Of a stretch of DNA of 64,000 nt, positions 49,801 through 60,635 are shown one piece after another. The DNA is from Euryodendron excelsum (lineage: Eukaryota > Streptophyta > Magnoliopsida > Ericales > Pentaphylacaceae). The translations under genes were made by a program, and so were the position numbers. The notes beneath the pieces were generated by a model, which had not been told where the DNA came from, did no database searches, and was given only the letters and a program-made list of their open reading frames with translations. The stretch spans positions 42,383,501 to 42,447,500 of the forward strand of contig CM065387.1 of NCBI GenBank assembly GCA_033060915.1, in the 5' to 3' direction. Within the stretch, counting starts at the first letter, position 1. Every line of letters begins with the position of its first letter.

Positions 49801-52676
49801 TGTTAAAGACCATCCATGTGGGAATCTCCACAACCACCTCACTTTCATCACTCCACCTCGCCACTAACTCCTCCTCCGGCCACCTCCCTCATCACCATCA
49901 CCTCCTCCTCCTCCTCCTCATCCTCCCCTCTCCGCTTTCTCCGTTAAATTTTCTACCATAACCAGCCTGTAGCACACCTGCAATTAATAATCATCTCCCA
50001 CTAATTTACTTCACTATAAACCATCAATGTGGGAATCTCCACAACCACCTCACTTTCATCACTCCACCTCGCCACTAACTCCTCCTCCGGCTACCTCCCT
50101 CATCACCATCACCTCCTCCTCCTCCTTATCCTCCCCTCTCCACTTTCTCCGTTAAATTTTCTACCATAACCAACCTGTAGCACACCTGCAATTAATAATC
50201 ATCTCCCACTAATTTGCTTCACTATAAACCAATCTGGGTCACCTCGGCAATCTCCATCGCAAGACACTGTTGTAGCCATTTTTGTCAGTTATGAAGTATA
50301 AACCCACATTCAAGGCCACCATTAAAACATGACTGTTATTGCCCTCCCTCTAAAATATATTCTTTCTACATTTGTATCACAACACATTAACTCATGCCCA
50401 TCACCGAAATTAATGAAAGCATATATATACAGAGTGACACAAAGCTAACACACATATAAGTATATACGGTATATACAGAAATTATGAAAATCCATTGATT
50501 CCCAACTTAATGCAAATAGATGATCTATAACTATATAGGAAATCAATGCATTTAGAAATTAATTATGAACATTTAATCTCCATTTGCTCACAATTCTTTA
50601 ATTCCTCCATCTCTCACGTTAATCAACCACCACCGCCACACTCTGTAAAAGAGATTGCCGAAGAAGGATGTCGATGAAACCATCACTAATCAAATCTAAA
50701 CAAAGTGATTTCGCCATAATATGACGTTAAAATTACCCATATATATATATATATAAGAATATATGTTCATTATCCATAAACAAGTGGACTGGGAGGCTGT
50801 AAGGTGGGTTCAGGGATCGTAATAGAGAACACAAGGGAGAGGGGAGAAGGGATAACCAAGAGGCGGTGAAAGTGAGATAAGAGACAGAAGGAAGATGTGG
50901 CAGCTGGTGCAGGAGACAATGATAGCGGCAAGGGGGTTGATGTCGGTGGTCCGATCGATTGGCCTTCTTGCTTAATGCACTGAAAGATAGGGAAGAGGCA
51001 GATGAGGCTAGTGGTGGTGGGCAAGCAGTGGTTGACAGCCTTGAATGTCTTCCTTTTCAAATAAGTGGGTGAGGTTGGGTGTGGTGGGACTTACTTTAGA
51101 TCAAAAGTGGTGTGGCAAAGATTGATTGGAACTATGTTAAAATGTACGAGGGATGCTTTGGTCTTTTTGATTTTTTTTTTTTAATTTTGTATAAAAAATA
51201 GCATCAGTCAACCAAGAGTAAAAAGGTTAGTTGTAATTTTTCGTTAACGCCCTGTGGGAGACAAGCTAATAAGGGAGGTTAGTGTAATTTTAGATACCAC
51301 GAGGGTACTCTCTGTCATTATCAAATACCTCAAGGAGGTTAGTGTAATTTATCTTAAAATAAACTATTATTTAAAAGAAAAATTAACAATTAAACTGTTG
51401 TATATGTAGGAAACTTGAATATATTGACATGTAATTAAGAATGTGTAAATACAATAATGCTAAGTAACAATGTGATGCAAACAAGGGAAGTAAATGTAAA
51501 TGTGGCAAGATATTAATCATTAATTTTATAGTTAGTTTACATTGTTGGTATCATAATGTTGTACTTAATTTTAATCATTTAATGACTATTCATGAGCATA
51601 AGCTAAATTATATCATGGTATATTATAGATTACTCCTTCGAGACCGAGAGATCAAATCCTAAATCCATCCTGCTCACCATTTGGTTCATCCAACCCAACT
51701 ATAACGGTTGAAACCCTTCATATTCTTTTTAATAAGTAACTGTAATGGTTCAACCCCTAGAAGAGAGGAGGAAGGAAGGAAGTTTCAAATCAGCTGAACA
51801 TTGTATCCCCCAAAAAAAAACTTAAAACACAATGGCAAACAGGTCGAAAAACAAGATAAAACAATATCTAAATAATAAAAAATTTATGCTATGAGAGATG
51901 AGAATGCAAACAGAGCAGTGAAAGCAAAATATTACTCACCTGTAGAAGTGATATGCAAAACCAATGACAATGAAAAAAAAAATGGGCTATTTTTTTATTT
52001 TCTTTTCGTTTTTTAGAACATGAAGCATACAGTCATCGTGTATGGGGAATCAAACCCTGGGCTTGGTCAGCCGACTCAAAAGGCCCCCCTGTGTAGGGTT
52101 CTGTGGAGAATTATGAAACTTGGGCCCTATTTGATAGTTGAGGAAAGAAAGAAAACCGAAGGAAATTTTCTTTTTGTTTGGTTTCTAATTTAGGTAAGAA
52201 GAGAAGAAAAAAGGAATAAAAAAGAGAGAAAGTTGTTTTCTTTTCACTTTCTTTTTATTTTTCTTTCTCTTCCTTTACATTTTTTTTTTCACAAGAATCA
52301 AACAGACCCTTTCCCTTCGTTTGAAATTCACATTTTTGATAGAAAAAAAAAAAGTCATGACGAAAAATAAACAAAATGACTAAGTAATTTTGTTATGTTT
52401 TTCATCACATTTTTTTTTTTTTTTACTTTTTTAATCAAAAATTTGAGTTCTAAACAAAACGTTAAGGCTTTTCGAATATGTATGATGGAGGATGCTAGCA
52501 GTGTCAGAGAAAGAATAGGAGAAATGTAACTATACCAGAAGTTTTGGAAAATGATCACCAGTCATGACTTGGACAAAGGAGGTAACAACAGTTCTGGGTG
52601 CAGTCTGCACATGCTGGTATAAGGCAACCCATATCTTCTTCTCCTCTGTTAAGCTTCCCCCCTGGCTGCAGCTAGC
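46137..52676 (-). CDS. B3-domain (REM-like) putative transcription factor, two B3 domains
   Basis: Putative nuclear DNA-binding protein of the plant B3 superfamily. Readable exons, minus strand: about 52536-52676, 47701-48162 (as read to its stop) and about 46137-46394. The first two join in phase 0 at GT-AG sites into a B3 domain: SFVQVMTGDHFPKLL | FLPRKFASKV, then TVTLSNYKGSLAFQQGWLAF, HGLEVGDFIVFHYI and SHFVVQVYGKNGCQKL. The last exon gives a second B3 domain: EFPTCLPSFSFKGKQ, DPASRLWPVIYSEKYGFNIL, SGWEAFGKANIIHLGDECVF. Oddities: exon 2 runs through SEDN repeats and stops at 47701 without a clear donor, so the link to the last exon is unknown. The start is also unsure: no in-frame ATG precedes 52565 in the first exon. 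It may use that ATG (MTGDHFP...) or an unseen upstream exon. The first intron holds a 2.9 kb transposon. Whether the gene is functional is open. Confidence 0.75.
46853..46897. repeat. (GA)n microsatellite
   Basis: GA repeats with two AAAG interruptions, in the interval between the last two readable exons of the B3 gene. Confidence 0.9.
47750..47910 (-). repeat. Imperfect ~37-bp coding repeats in the B3 gene linker
   Basis: Four units of a GAGGACAATG(A/G)CAAT(C/T) sequence in the exon. Units 1 to 3 read SEDND/SEDNG in the same frame (SEDNDNWKKR, SEDNGNRKKK, SEDNDNPRQK). Unit 4 is in a different frame and reads QRTMAIRRRQ in the main frame, whereas its own +1 frame would read SEDNGNQKK. The shift lies between units 3 and 4. 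Confidence 0.8.
48797..49347. mobile_element. Nested MITE pair with TAGGATTAATTATTAACACA ends
   Basis: TTAGGATTAATTATTAACAC at the left is the near-exact inverse of the right end (GTTAATAATTAATCCTAA). A third copy of the same end starts inside at about 49060, so two foldback units appear joined or nested. Each half also pairs internally (the block GTCTTACTAATTAT against ATAATTAGTAAGAC). The end resembles that of the Mutator-like MITE at 44861. Confidence 0.6.
49811..50231. repeat. Tandem duplication, two units of about 211 bp
   Basis: ATGTGGGAATCTCCACAACC starts at 49816 and again at 50027. The two units stay nearly identical, including CTCGCCACTAACTCCTCCTC, a CTC run that differs in length (CTCCTC units lost in the second copy), and CTGTAGCACACCTGCAATTA. 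Internal to the Mutator-like element. High similarity implies a recent duplication. Confidence 0.9.
52122..52310. mobile_element. Foldback MITE in the B3 gene intron
   Basis: Starts GGGCCCTATTTGATAG and ends AGAATCAAACAGACCC, an imperfect inverted pair around purine-rich then pyrimidine-rich halves. A second foldback (52315-52463; family of 24544 and 44244) abuts it, just inside the exon 1 donor at 52535. Target duplications are not clear. Confidence 0.5.
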
Positions 52677-53936
52677 CTGCCATTTATATACAAACACACA
52701 AAACAAAATCAATTACAAGATAAATCCTAGATCTGCTTCTCAAACAAACAATTAACCATACTTCTCTCTCTCTCTATATATATATGTATATTAAATAAGC
52801 CAAAGCTTTTCTTTCTGTTTTTATGACAGAGCATTTAATTTTAGCTTTCTTTAAAAATAAAAAGAAAAAACTAAGCATATGATGACAACAAAGAACACGA
52901 AATTGCCATGAAAACACAACCCGAAACATTGCTAACGACTTCAAAAAGCCCTACCCAGTTGAAATGGCAGGTGGTACTAGTCAACAACAGGAGTCATGCA
53001 CATGAAACCTGTGATCCCAAACAAAAGAGACATACCTATGGTGATTCAGAGGGAAAATGAAAGAAATGACGGTCTTTAGATGCAGAATGACTGCTGAAAA
53101 AAAATTATATATATATATGCACTACATTTACAGGTATGTAAGAGAAGAAAAGCGAAGGAAGAGAGAGAGAGAGAGAGAGAGAGCAACTCGCCTTGATGGA
53201 TGAGTTTTGCGAATGACAACCTCCTCTCAGCTTTTTACAAGCTTTTCAATATTTCTTTCCACGTTATTGGTAGGTGGTAGCAGTTACCTTATTGAAGCTC
53301 TCTCTCTCTCTCCCTAGAAAGCAGAGACTGTTTCTCTCTCTCTCTCTCAAAAAACGGAGTTCTCGTTTTGGAAAAATATTCTTCAGTGTTCCTGATCACT
53401 CATCCTAGTACCAATCCAAAATGGAGCTCATTGGGATCGTAGGGACACGAAAATCTAAAAAAAAAAATGTTTTGTTTGTCATCTTTTCTATTTCACCCCT
53501 TTTTTATTTTAGCTTTTCTCTATAAAAAAAAATGCTAAAATCTTCTACGAAAATTTACTTTTACATCATAAGAAAGAAGAAACTTGATGTGAATTTTACG
53601 ATGACATAAGAATAATATAAAAGTTGATATATATATCAAATCATGTTTATAAATCAAACTACCAAAAATTATTTTAAGCCCAAATAAATGTGATTTTTCA
53701 AAAAAAAAAAACGTAAATATCGGTAAGGTGTTTGGGAGTTGTGAGAAGGATAAAAGAAATATTAACGATTTCGAATTCTGACGTTATGTCCATTGCATTC
53801 CGAAATTAAGCCACTACCATTTTTACTGTTACAACAACCATGCCACTCCCATTTCGCCAAAGTTATTCGAATTCAAAGTACTTAACTAATCTGATCCAAT
53901 TATCCAATCATCCAATCTTAACAGCTTCATACAATA
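52677..53936. other. Upstream region of the B3 gene
   Basis: Contains (GA)n at about 53161-53184 and CT runs at 53297-53349. On the minus strand a plausible donor CACCATAG|GTATGT lies at about 53036, which could end a non-coding first exon. No coding exon with an ATG could be joined convincingly. No other gene. Confidence 0.4.
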
Positions 53937-54865
53937 GCGCACAGCTTAGTTGGCTTATGAGAAATTGACTGGTGGCTACAATTATATGTGAAAATTAAGT
54001 GTCAATTCGTATAATGCACGAAAAGTAATACTTCAAATCTACAATAGAAAGATTATAAGTAATTAATTCAAAATAAAAAATACAATTCAAAATTGACAAC
54101 TCTAATTTGTTTTATGAAAATAAAATAACTTAAAACTCTTTAAAGAGTTAACATTATTCACAGAAGAAAAACAAAAAAAATGCAAGTATTATAGCCTCAC
54201 TTGGTAGATAATTTTGCTATTTAATTTTTAACCATAAAAGGAGTAACAACTATTTGTATTGGACTCAAGTACTTTTTGATTTGTTCTCTTCTACTGTAGT
54301 AATTTTTTTGGATTTAATTGCTTTATACGTATAGTTGGGTAGTTGAAGTTTTGATTGATAACTTTTTTTAGTAGAGCTCAAATTGCTTATATATATATGT
54401 ATATATCTTACAAAACTAATAAAGTGAATTAAATAACCGAATAAATTCAATAGTTATCTAACTAATTGTCCCTATAACGTGACATTTTAAAAATATAAAA
54501 CCATTTAGAACACTATGAGAGACAAAATATAATGGCAAACACAACTTTTATATATAATTCCCAGTACATCTTTATTTTGTGAAAGGATAATAATGTATAC
54601 AAACAGCCATTTAAATAACAAAAAGAAGGGGGAAAAAAAAGAAAAATAATGATTTTACATTTTCTTTGTTCAATTTCTAACTTAAAGACAAGGAAAATAA
54701 ATTCTAACAAAAAAATTAGAAAAAGTGATTTTTCTTCTAACTTTTCTTTCTTCTTTCCTCACAATAGCACACAGCTTAGTTGGATTATGAGAAATTGTCC
54801 AGTGGCTATAATTATGTGTGAAAATTCCCGATACATCTTTGTTTTGTGAAAGGATACAAATAGCA
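53937..54865. repeat. Short dispersed direct repeats
   Basis: GCACAGCTTAGTTGG...TATGAGAAATTG...GTGGCTA at 53937-53999 returns at 54768-54826. A second word, AATTCCC(A/G)(A/G)TACATCTTT(A/G)TTTTGTGAAAGGAT, occurs at 54557-54590 and 54824-54857. These are direct repeats in otherwise plain AT-rich DNA. No gene. Confidence 0.65.
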
Positions 54866-55765
54866 ATATTAAGAGCATGTTTGGCGCTAATGCAAGGCTA
54901 ATTAACTGTCCAATCAATTTTTTACAGCACAATACTATTAAATCCAAAAGCTTAAAATTATTAAATAAATATATCAAGTTCTTCAACCGCCTCCCTTATG
55001 CAGTTGAAATAAAATAGAGATAAAAAGAAACCTAATGTAATAAACATCAAATCATCACTCAAACCGACCTTCATTTTTAATTAGCGTAGAACCATATTTC
55101 ACTAGGCCTTCAGCTTTCTGGGACATGACATCTCTATGCATTCAGTTTTAGGTTGCAGGCTAGATCAAGTCACCTTGCTTTTATGACTAATTTTATCTAT
55201 TTCAAGAGAATTGCTAATCTAGGTCTTGAGAAGTTAATTAGTCAAATATGATATTATTATTATTATTATTATTTTGTGATTTTGTATTCTCACACTAGGA
55301 ACAGAAAAAATAAATAAATTTTTTGCGACAACAAAATGTCATCACAAACACCCATTTTGCGGCCAGAAATAGTATTTACAGTAAATACTATTTACTTCAT
55401 CACTGCTTTTTTTGGAAACAAAACCCCCTTTACTTCATACTTCCAGAGTGGTGATCGAACAAACTTTCTTCTCATTAGCTAGAAAGAAGGACACGGCATC
55501 CATAAAACATGTATCTTCTTCATAAATCCAGAATCTCACTGCTTAAAACCACAATTTAGAGATATCGCAGCTACCATTGCCCAAATTCCCAAACCCAAAA
55601 TGTAATAGCAAAAAAAGTCGATAAGTTGATAAATAACATAGTTTTTTTATAAGAAATAAATGAATAAATATAATTGTAAACCATACGCCATTAAAGCACA
55701 AACAACACTAGTGCTCAACTAGGATTCACCACCAAAGCTTGTAAGCTTGTAGACGAAACACACCT
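54866..55765. other. Intergenic; 3' flank of the membrane-protein gene
   Basis: No gene. (ATT)n microsatellite at about 55252-55274. The last part should hold the 3' untranslated region of the gene at 55766. Confidence 0.5.
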
Positions 55766-56323
55766 CTAAACCTGAAAGGGCCAAGGCCAGTCACTCATTT
55801 CCTCCTCTTGGTGAACCTTGCCGCCGCCGCCCCTGCCTCCGCCACCATTCCCTTCCACAAATTCGTAATACCTCAAAGCAAATGCAAGTGCCAAAACAAC
55901 CCACTCCAAGCAAAACATCAATATACACAACCCACCAGCCAATTTCAATATCACAGCCCCATCTTCCTCCCTAACATAGGACTTCAACTCCCCCAAGAAA
56001 TCAGAGGTCCTCGTGAAGACCAGCACCGAGACAGAGCCCTGAAATATCGCCGTGAGGACCGTGGCCACCATGTGAGCGCCGTACCACCTGTTCGACCCGG
56101 CGGAGACCGCTGTGCAGCCGGAAACGGCTCCGGCGATGGTGAGGATGTGGAGGAGGATGAAAAAGAAGCCGCATAGGGAGGGGACGAGGCGGAGAGAGAG
56201 GGTGAGGAAGATGCAACTGGAGGCTGCGCCCAAGAGTATGTAGTTGCAGAGAAGGAAGATCTTGTGGGTGCGGTAGTGTGATTGAGTCACAGAACAAGAT
56301 GGGTTGTTCATAGAGGCACCCAT
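55766..56323 (-). CDS. Uncharacterised plant four-helix membrane protein
   Basis: An intronless gene of 185 aa. I start it at the ATG at 56323 (MGASMNNPSCSVTQ); there is no in-frame ATG upstream before a stop, and the ATG four codons later is an alternative. Four hydrophobic segments are visible: about residues 23-45 (IFLLCNYILLGAASSCIFL), 46-73 (LVPSLCGFFFILLHILTIAG), 84-105 (HMVATVLTAIFQGSVSVLVF) and 122-153 (AVILKLAGGLCILMFCLEWV). A polar loop TRTSDFLGELKSYVREEDGA lies between helices 3 and 4. The C-terminus is soluble, with a glycine-rich stretch (GNGGGGRGGGG) and an acidic patch (QEEE). It looks like a conserved plant-specific integral membrane protein, but I do not recognise a named family and assign no function. 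No signal of decay. Confidence 0.85.
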   Translation of the reverse strand: MGASMNNPSCSVTQSHYRTHKIFLLCNYILLGAASSCIFLTLSLRLVPSLCGFFFILLHILTIAGAVSGCTAVSAGSNRWYGAHMVATVLTAIFQGSVSVLVFTRTSDFLGELKSYVREEDGAVILKLAGGLCILMFCLEWVVLALAFALRYYEFVEGNGGGGRGGGGKVHQEEEMSDWPWPFQV

Positions 56324-56477
56324 TTTTCTGAAATTTGTCAATTGATTTTCTGTAATTTGAGAGTCAAATTACTGAATTGGGTGTGAAGTTTTGCAGAATG
56401 TGAGAGAGATTTGATGGTGAGAGGCTTGTAGAAGAGGCTCAGAGATTGGTGATAGAATGAGAAATGAAGAGGGTGGA

Positions 56478-56494
56478 GAAGGATTATAAAGATG
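56478..56494 (-). promoter_or_regulatory. Candidate TATA box for the membrane-protein gene
   Basis: On the minus strand CTTTATAATCC lies about 160 bp upstream of the chosen ATG (56323), a plausible distance for a plant core promoter with a leader of about 130 nt. Only the motif supports it. Confidence 0.3.
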
Positions 56495-57791
56495 GAGAAG
56501 GCAACGGTTGTATTTGAAATATGACCAACGGATAGTTATTTAGCCGAAATTATTAGGGACTTGTAACGGCTAGTTTTGCATAATCATTCGGTCTTTGGTT
56601 TAGGACCGTTAGATTTTGTAATAAATGCAGTATGTGGATCCCAGCTGTGAATCCAAAGATCTAATCTTGACTTTTCATCACCAAATGTGTGTTTTTGTAA
56701 AGCAAAGGAGGGGACGTTATATCCATCAGAAGATATGTTGAAGCTTGTTTTTTTTCTTTCTTTTGATGGTTTTAAAGCTTTTTTCCTTATGCTATGAGAG
56801 TAAGGAAAGGAAAAGAATAAAAATAAGAAACGTGAATGACTGCATTTTTATCCAAAAAAACAAATTCTTGTTTCTTGTTAGGCTAATTATAAAAAATTAG
56901 TACTCTAAATAACTTTAGTTTTGCTGTTATTTTTATTTTTATTTGACAAATCTAATATTCAAACCTAACAAAGGATGACAAGAAGGCAAATGAAAATTTC
57001 TTTAAATAACCAGAACACGCATTGCGTGTGCAGGCCAAATCAATTTATCTAGATACTTGCCTATATAGTATATATTTTGAAGAACTCGAGAAAAGAACGG
57101 AGAAAAAAATTGTGCTGGTACAAAATTCATTTTAGGGCTCCTGAAACTGTCACTTATGCTATTTTTGAAATTAGGCTTTGATGAAAAAGAAAAAAAAAAG
57201 AAGGAAAAACAATTAGAAAAATAAATTTTATTCGGAAATGCTTATTCACTTTCTTCTTATTTTTTATTTCAACCAACTAAATATAAGAAATAACTCTCTT
57301 GTTTTTCCTTTTGTCTCTTTCTTTTTCTTTTCCCTTACCGCATTCAAGTTATAAGCCCTCTTTAACTTGCAATGTCTTGCCACTCTTTCGCACGTCAAGC
57401 ACCATTATTTCAATGCATGTCCATTTGCTCATATGCACACACAACTGTGGTGGAAGAAGATTTGTAGGGTGTGTTTGATACTTGATGAGAGAAGAGAAAA
57501 TGAAAAGATTATTTATTTCCCTTGTTTGATTTGTATAGTGAAAGTTAATTTCTTTTTACTTTTCTTCTATTTTCTTTTTAAAAAATCAAAGAGAGGAGGA
57601 AACTCAATTTTTCCTAGCTTCTTCCTTCCATTCCATTTCCCTCTCCCTTCCATTCCATTTCCCTTCCATAAGTACCAAACTCATTCCAAAGAGAATCTTG
57701 ATTTCACACAACTTAAAAATGCATGCACAACTATTCTCATCAACTACACAAGGAAAGCAAAGCCAAGCCATAACATCACTATTATAGATTC
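56495..57791. other. Intergenic, nothing identified
   Basis: AT-rich, with a pyrimidine-rich patch near 57540-57670. The 160-codon ORF at 57367-57849 has low-complexity composition, no domain and runs into the LTR at 57792; I do not support it as a gene. Confidence 0.45.
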
Positions 57792-58991
57792 TGAAATTTC
57801 GGGAATATGTGGATTTACCTTCATTTGGGGGGTGTTTGATAGCAATTAACTAAGTTAATCAATCACACTCTAATTTAAAATCGTATGTATAAAAAGTAAA
57901 GTAATCACACAATAGACACGATATTTTTAGCATGGAAACCCAAACCGAGAAAAAATTACAGGACTTAATCCAGCCAAGCAATCACTATCAAAAACAGAAT
58001 ACAAGAGAGTCAACTTACAACCCAACCCTAGATATCATAATCCTCAGGTGACGAATCCACGCACTTTCGAGCGTACTCTTCTTGTATCAACCGAACCTCA
58101 CAATCACATACCGATACACCCACGATATGGTTCTTCAGTAATGGCTTGAGTGTTGAATACCACAACACTATTTGAATCCACCAAATGCTAGACGTTCCAA
58201 TCCAACCTCCAAGTATTATAAATAATGAATGGTTCACAAGAACACCTTACAACTATACCAACTCAAAACCCACGAGTCTAAGGTTGAACTGTTCTTGCTC
58301 GCACACACCACAATTCACCATTCTTCCATGCTTCGACCATGACAAATTTCACGCTACGAATTCCCATCTTGATGTACTACCAAGACTAAGTTATTGAAGA
58401 TTTAAAGTTCTTCTTCTTGCCAAGGAACATAGAGAGGCTTCTATGATATTTTCTTCACATGAACAATAGGCTCTCTCAATGATGTCTCTTTGACAGTATA
58501 TTCTTTAAGATTATAGAGAGGAGGTGTAAAACCCATATTTTGGCCTTCCATTATCCTTATATTTATATTAGGAGACCTTAGGAAAACCTAGACTTCCAAA
58601 TCAATCCAAAATCCTTCAAACTTAGGTTTTTTGAGTTTCCAAATCTGAAACGTCGACCAATTCTCACTGGGGCGAGAACGTAATAAGAAGTCTCTTCGAG
58701 ATCTCGTTGTGGCAAGAAAGTGGTGACAGTTACTGGCCAAATTATGCAATTCTCGTTGTGGTCTCACTGGGGCGAAAAGGTGGCCAACTCTGCGAACACT
58801 AAATTTGAACTCCTTTGTCCTCTATGAATGTCCAAGCCCTCCTTAGCATTGGTTTGAACATCCTACCCCACACAAAAACTTTTCTATAATCTCTACAATC
58901 TATCTAGCTAATCATTACATAGAGACTAAAATAATACTACAAACAAAGTGTTTTAGTCTACAAAATTTGCCAACTAACAAAAGTCCTAACA
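57792..58991 (-). repeat. 3' LTR (1200 bp)
   Basis: Starts TGTTAGGACTT on the minus strand at 58991 and ends CGAAATTTCA at 57792, giving TG...CA termini. Positions 57792-58551 are aligned with 60636-61392 nearly base for base (TTAATCAATCACACTCTAAT, AACACCTTACAACTATACCA, AATAGGCTCTCTCAATGATG). The flanking pentamer at the low side is GATTC (57787-57791). Confidence 0.85.
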
Positions 58992-59003
58992 ATCTCCCCT
59001 TTT
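58992..59003 (-). other. Polypurine tract
   Basis: On the minus strand AAAAGGGGAGAT directly precedes the TGTTAGG start of the 3' LTR, the position expected for second-strand priming. Confidence 0.8.
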
Positions 59004-60620
59004 GGCATTTCCATGACAAAACACATTAATTGATGGGTTACAAATGAAATAGCTACAATTACAATCCCCAACCCATATTATAAGAATCAGGTAACTAGAA
59101 CTTGTACCTGTCACTGTCACTGCACAAAACTTGAAAATATAAACCTGTGACACTCATGTATGGTATAAAATAATAAAAAGCACATATCACAAGGTATATC
59201 AAATCTAATCTCCTCCCAACTCCCCTAAACATGTTTCTCCAATAAAAGATATTCTCTCCCCCTTAATATATGCAAGCTCATATCTCTCTCCGCCTTTTTG
59301 TCACAAATTGACAAAGAATGTTCAATCAAAATATAACTCAATGACTAAAGAGAGACAAATAATAAAAGAGAATAAATAACAATTATGCTCAATAAGAGAA
59401 ACAATAAACTATCCTAAACATAGATAAAATCAAATCAAATCAATGCTCCCTTATGTAGGATAAAACAAACAAACACACTTTTTTTTTTTTAAATCTCTAA
59501 GAACAAAATAAAAGTTTGATAATGCACATCATCAAAACCTCAATGGTATTCATGCACAAGGTCATATGAATCGAATAATGCTCAAATATCAAGTAAGAAC
59601 TTTGCACATAAAATGAAGTAAAATTCTAGTCTCTTTATTATAAGATGATGAAGTTCATGAAAACATCCAAGTGTGTGTATATAGTGAACTCAATATGTAT
59701 CTACACTTTAAAAATGCTAGTAGAGATCAATGTTAATAAGACTATTCAAATTCTCATAAAGCACGTAATACTAGAAGTCAAACCGAGCTATATCCTATGC
59801 ATCCTTGTTGATATAATAATAAATTCTCCCCTCAACACAAACACGTGATAAGCCAACCCTATCTCTCCAGATGAAATACATTGTGCAATACAATGGTAGC
59901 TTTTACACACATGAGTAAGTAGTCTTCTCCTTTTATCACATAACAATGGTAGTTGCACTCAAACTCATTGGCAGTCCTTTCCATCATGCAAAAATCATTT
60001 TTTTTCCACAGCAAAAAAGGAAAGCAAAACAACCAAGTCTTTTGGGGTATGTAGAAATTAACAATGACATCGGGGCGTATAACTACAGGTCAATCTAGTA
60101 TGTGATTTTCTAAAGAACATGAGAATAATAAAAACTAACAAGAATTACATACATGATTTCAACAAGGTTAATAGCATCAAATGTGCACAAAATACACTAG
60201 GTTTATTAACATGAAAATCATCACTCAAACAAATAGTAAAGAATTAAACCTTGGTTAGGCACATGAGTTCAACATAATATACTAAGCATCATTCTCATCA
60301 TATGAAATTAAACATAGATGCCATAACCTCATCAAGATGCACAATCACCAAAAAAAAAAAAAAATCTTTTCTTATTTTTAAAATTTTCTATTTTTTAAAA
60401 AGTTAAACAAAACAGAAAAACTAAAATACAAATAACATCATAGCACTAAGATCGGAAGATAAACATGATGCACAAAAATCCTAGACTACATCATAAACAA
60501 ACATCCTTAGCAATTGAAGTCTCAATAGGCAACTTATCATGTGATAAATCGATATATTCAGACAATCAGGACCTCACTCTTGTAAAACAAATTTTAATCA
60601 AAAATATTTTTTGAGTGTTT

Positions 60621-60633
60621 CGCTCTAATACCA
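60621..60633 (-). other. Primer-binding site (initiator tRNA-Met type)
   Basis: On the minus strand TGGTATTAGAGCG begins two bases after the 5' LTR end. It differs at one position from the TGGTATCAGAGC word complementary to plant initiator tRNA-Met. Confidence 0.85.
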
Positions 60634-60635
60634 AT

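Larger units (their letters stand above)
48450..51354. mobile_element. Mutator-like element in the B3 gene's first intron
   Basis: 2905 bp flanked by a perfect 9-bp duplication TAAAATAAA (48441-48449 and 51355-51363), the Mutator hallmark. Ends GAGTAAATTACACTGATCTC and, complemented, AGATAAATTACACTAACCTC are inverted. A second, longer inverted pair lies inside: about 48540-48770 against about 49375-49610 (both contain AAAATGTAACAGTTAACCCTT-like and TTAGTCCTTCCGTTAGCTA-like blocks). Further inward is a nested inverted block (48797-49347), then a 211-bp tandem duplication and a 96-codon minus-strand ORF (50770-51060) with no recognised domain. No transposase. It could be a gene-fragment carrier (Pack-MULE), but no parent gene was recognised. 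Confidence 0.85.

Noticed and set aside
50770..51060. 96-codon minus-strand ORF in the Mutator-like element
   Set aside because: Proline/serine/leucine-rich with no domain. Kept only as a possible captured fragment, not as a gene.
52021..52110. SINE or tRNA-like fragment in the B3 gene intron
   Set aside because: Words such as GGAATCAAACCCTGGG resemble a complemented B box, but a matching A box at tRNA spacing was not convincing.
55808..56297. ORFs overlapping the membrane-protein gene on both strands
   Set aside because: They are shadows of the 185-aa frame; only that frame gives four regular hydrophobic helices.
56324..56341. Upstream extension of the membrane protein by six codons
   Set aside because: The extended frame starts at a TTG codon, not ATG; the ATG at 56323 is the natural start.
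57367..57849. 160-codon plus-strand ORF
   Set aside because: Phe/Lys-rich low-complexity translation, no domain, and it crosses into the retrotransposon LTR.
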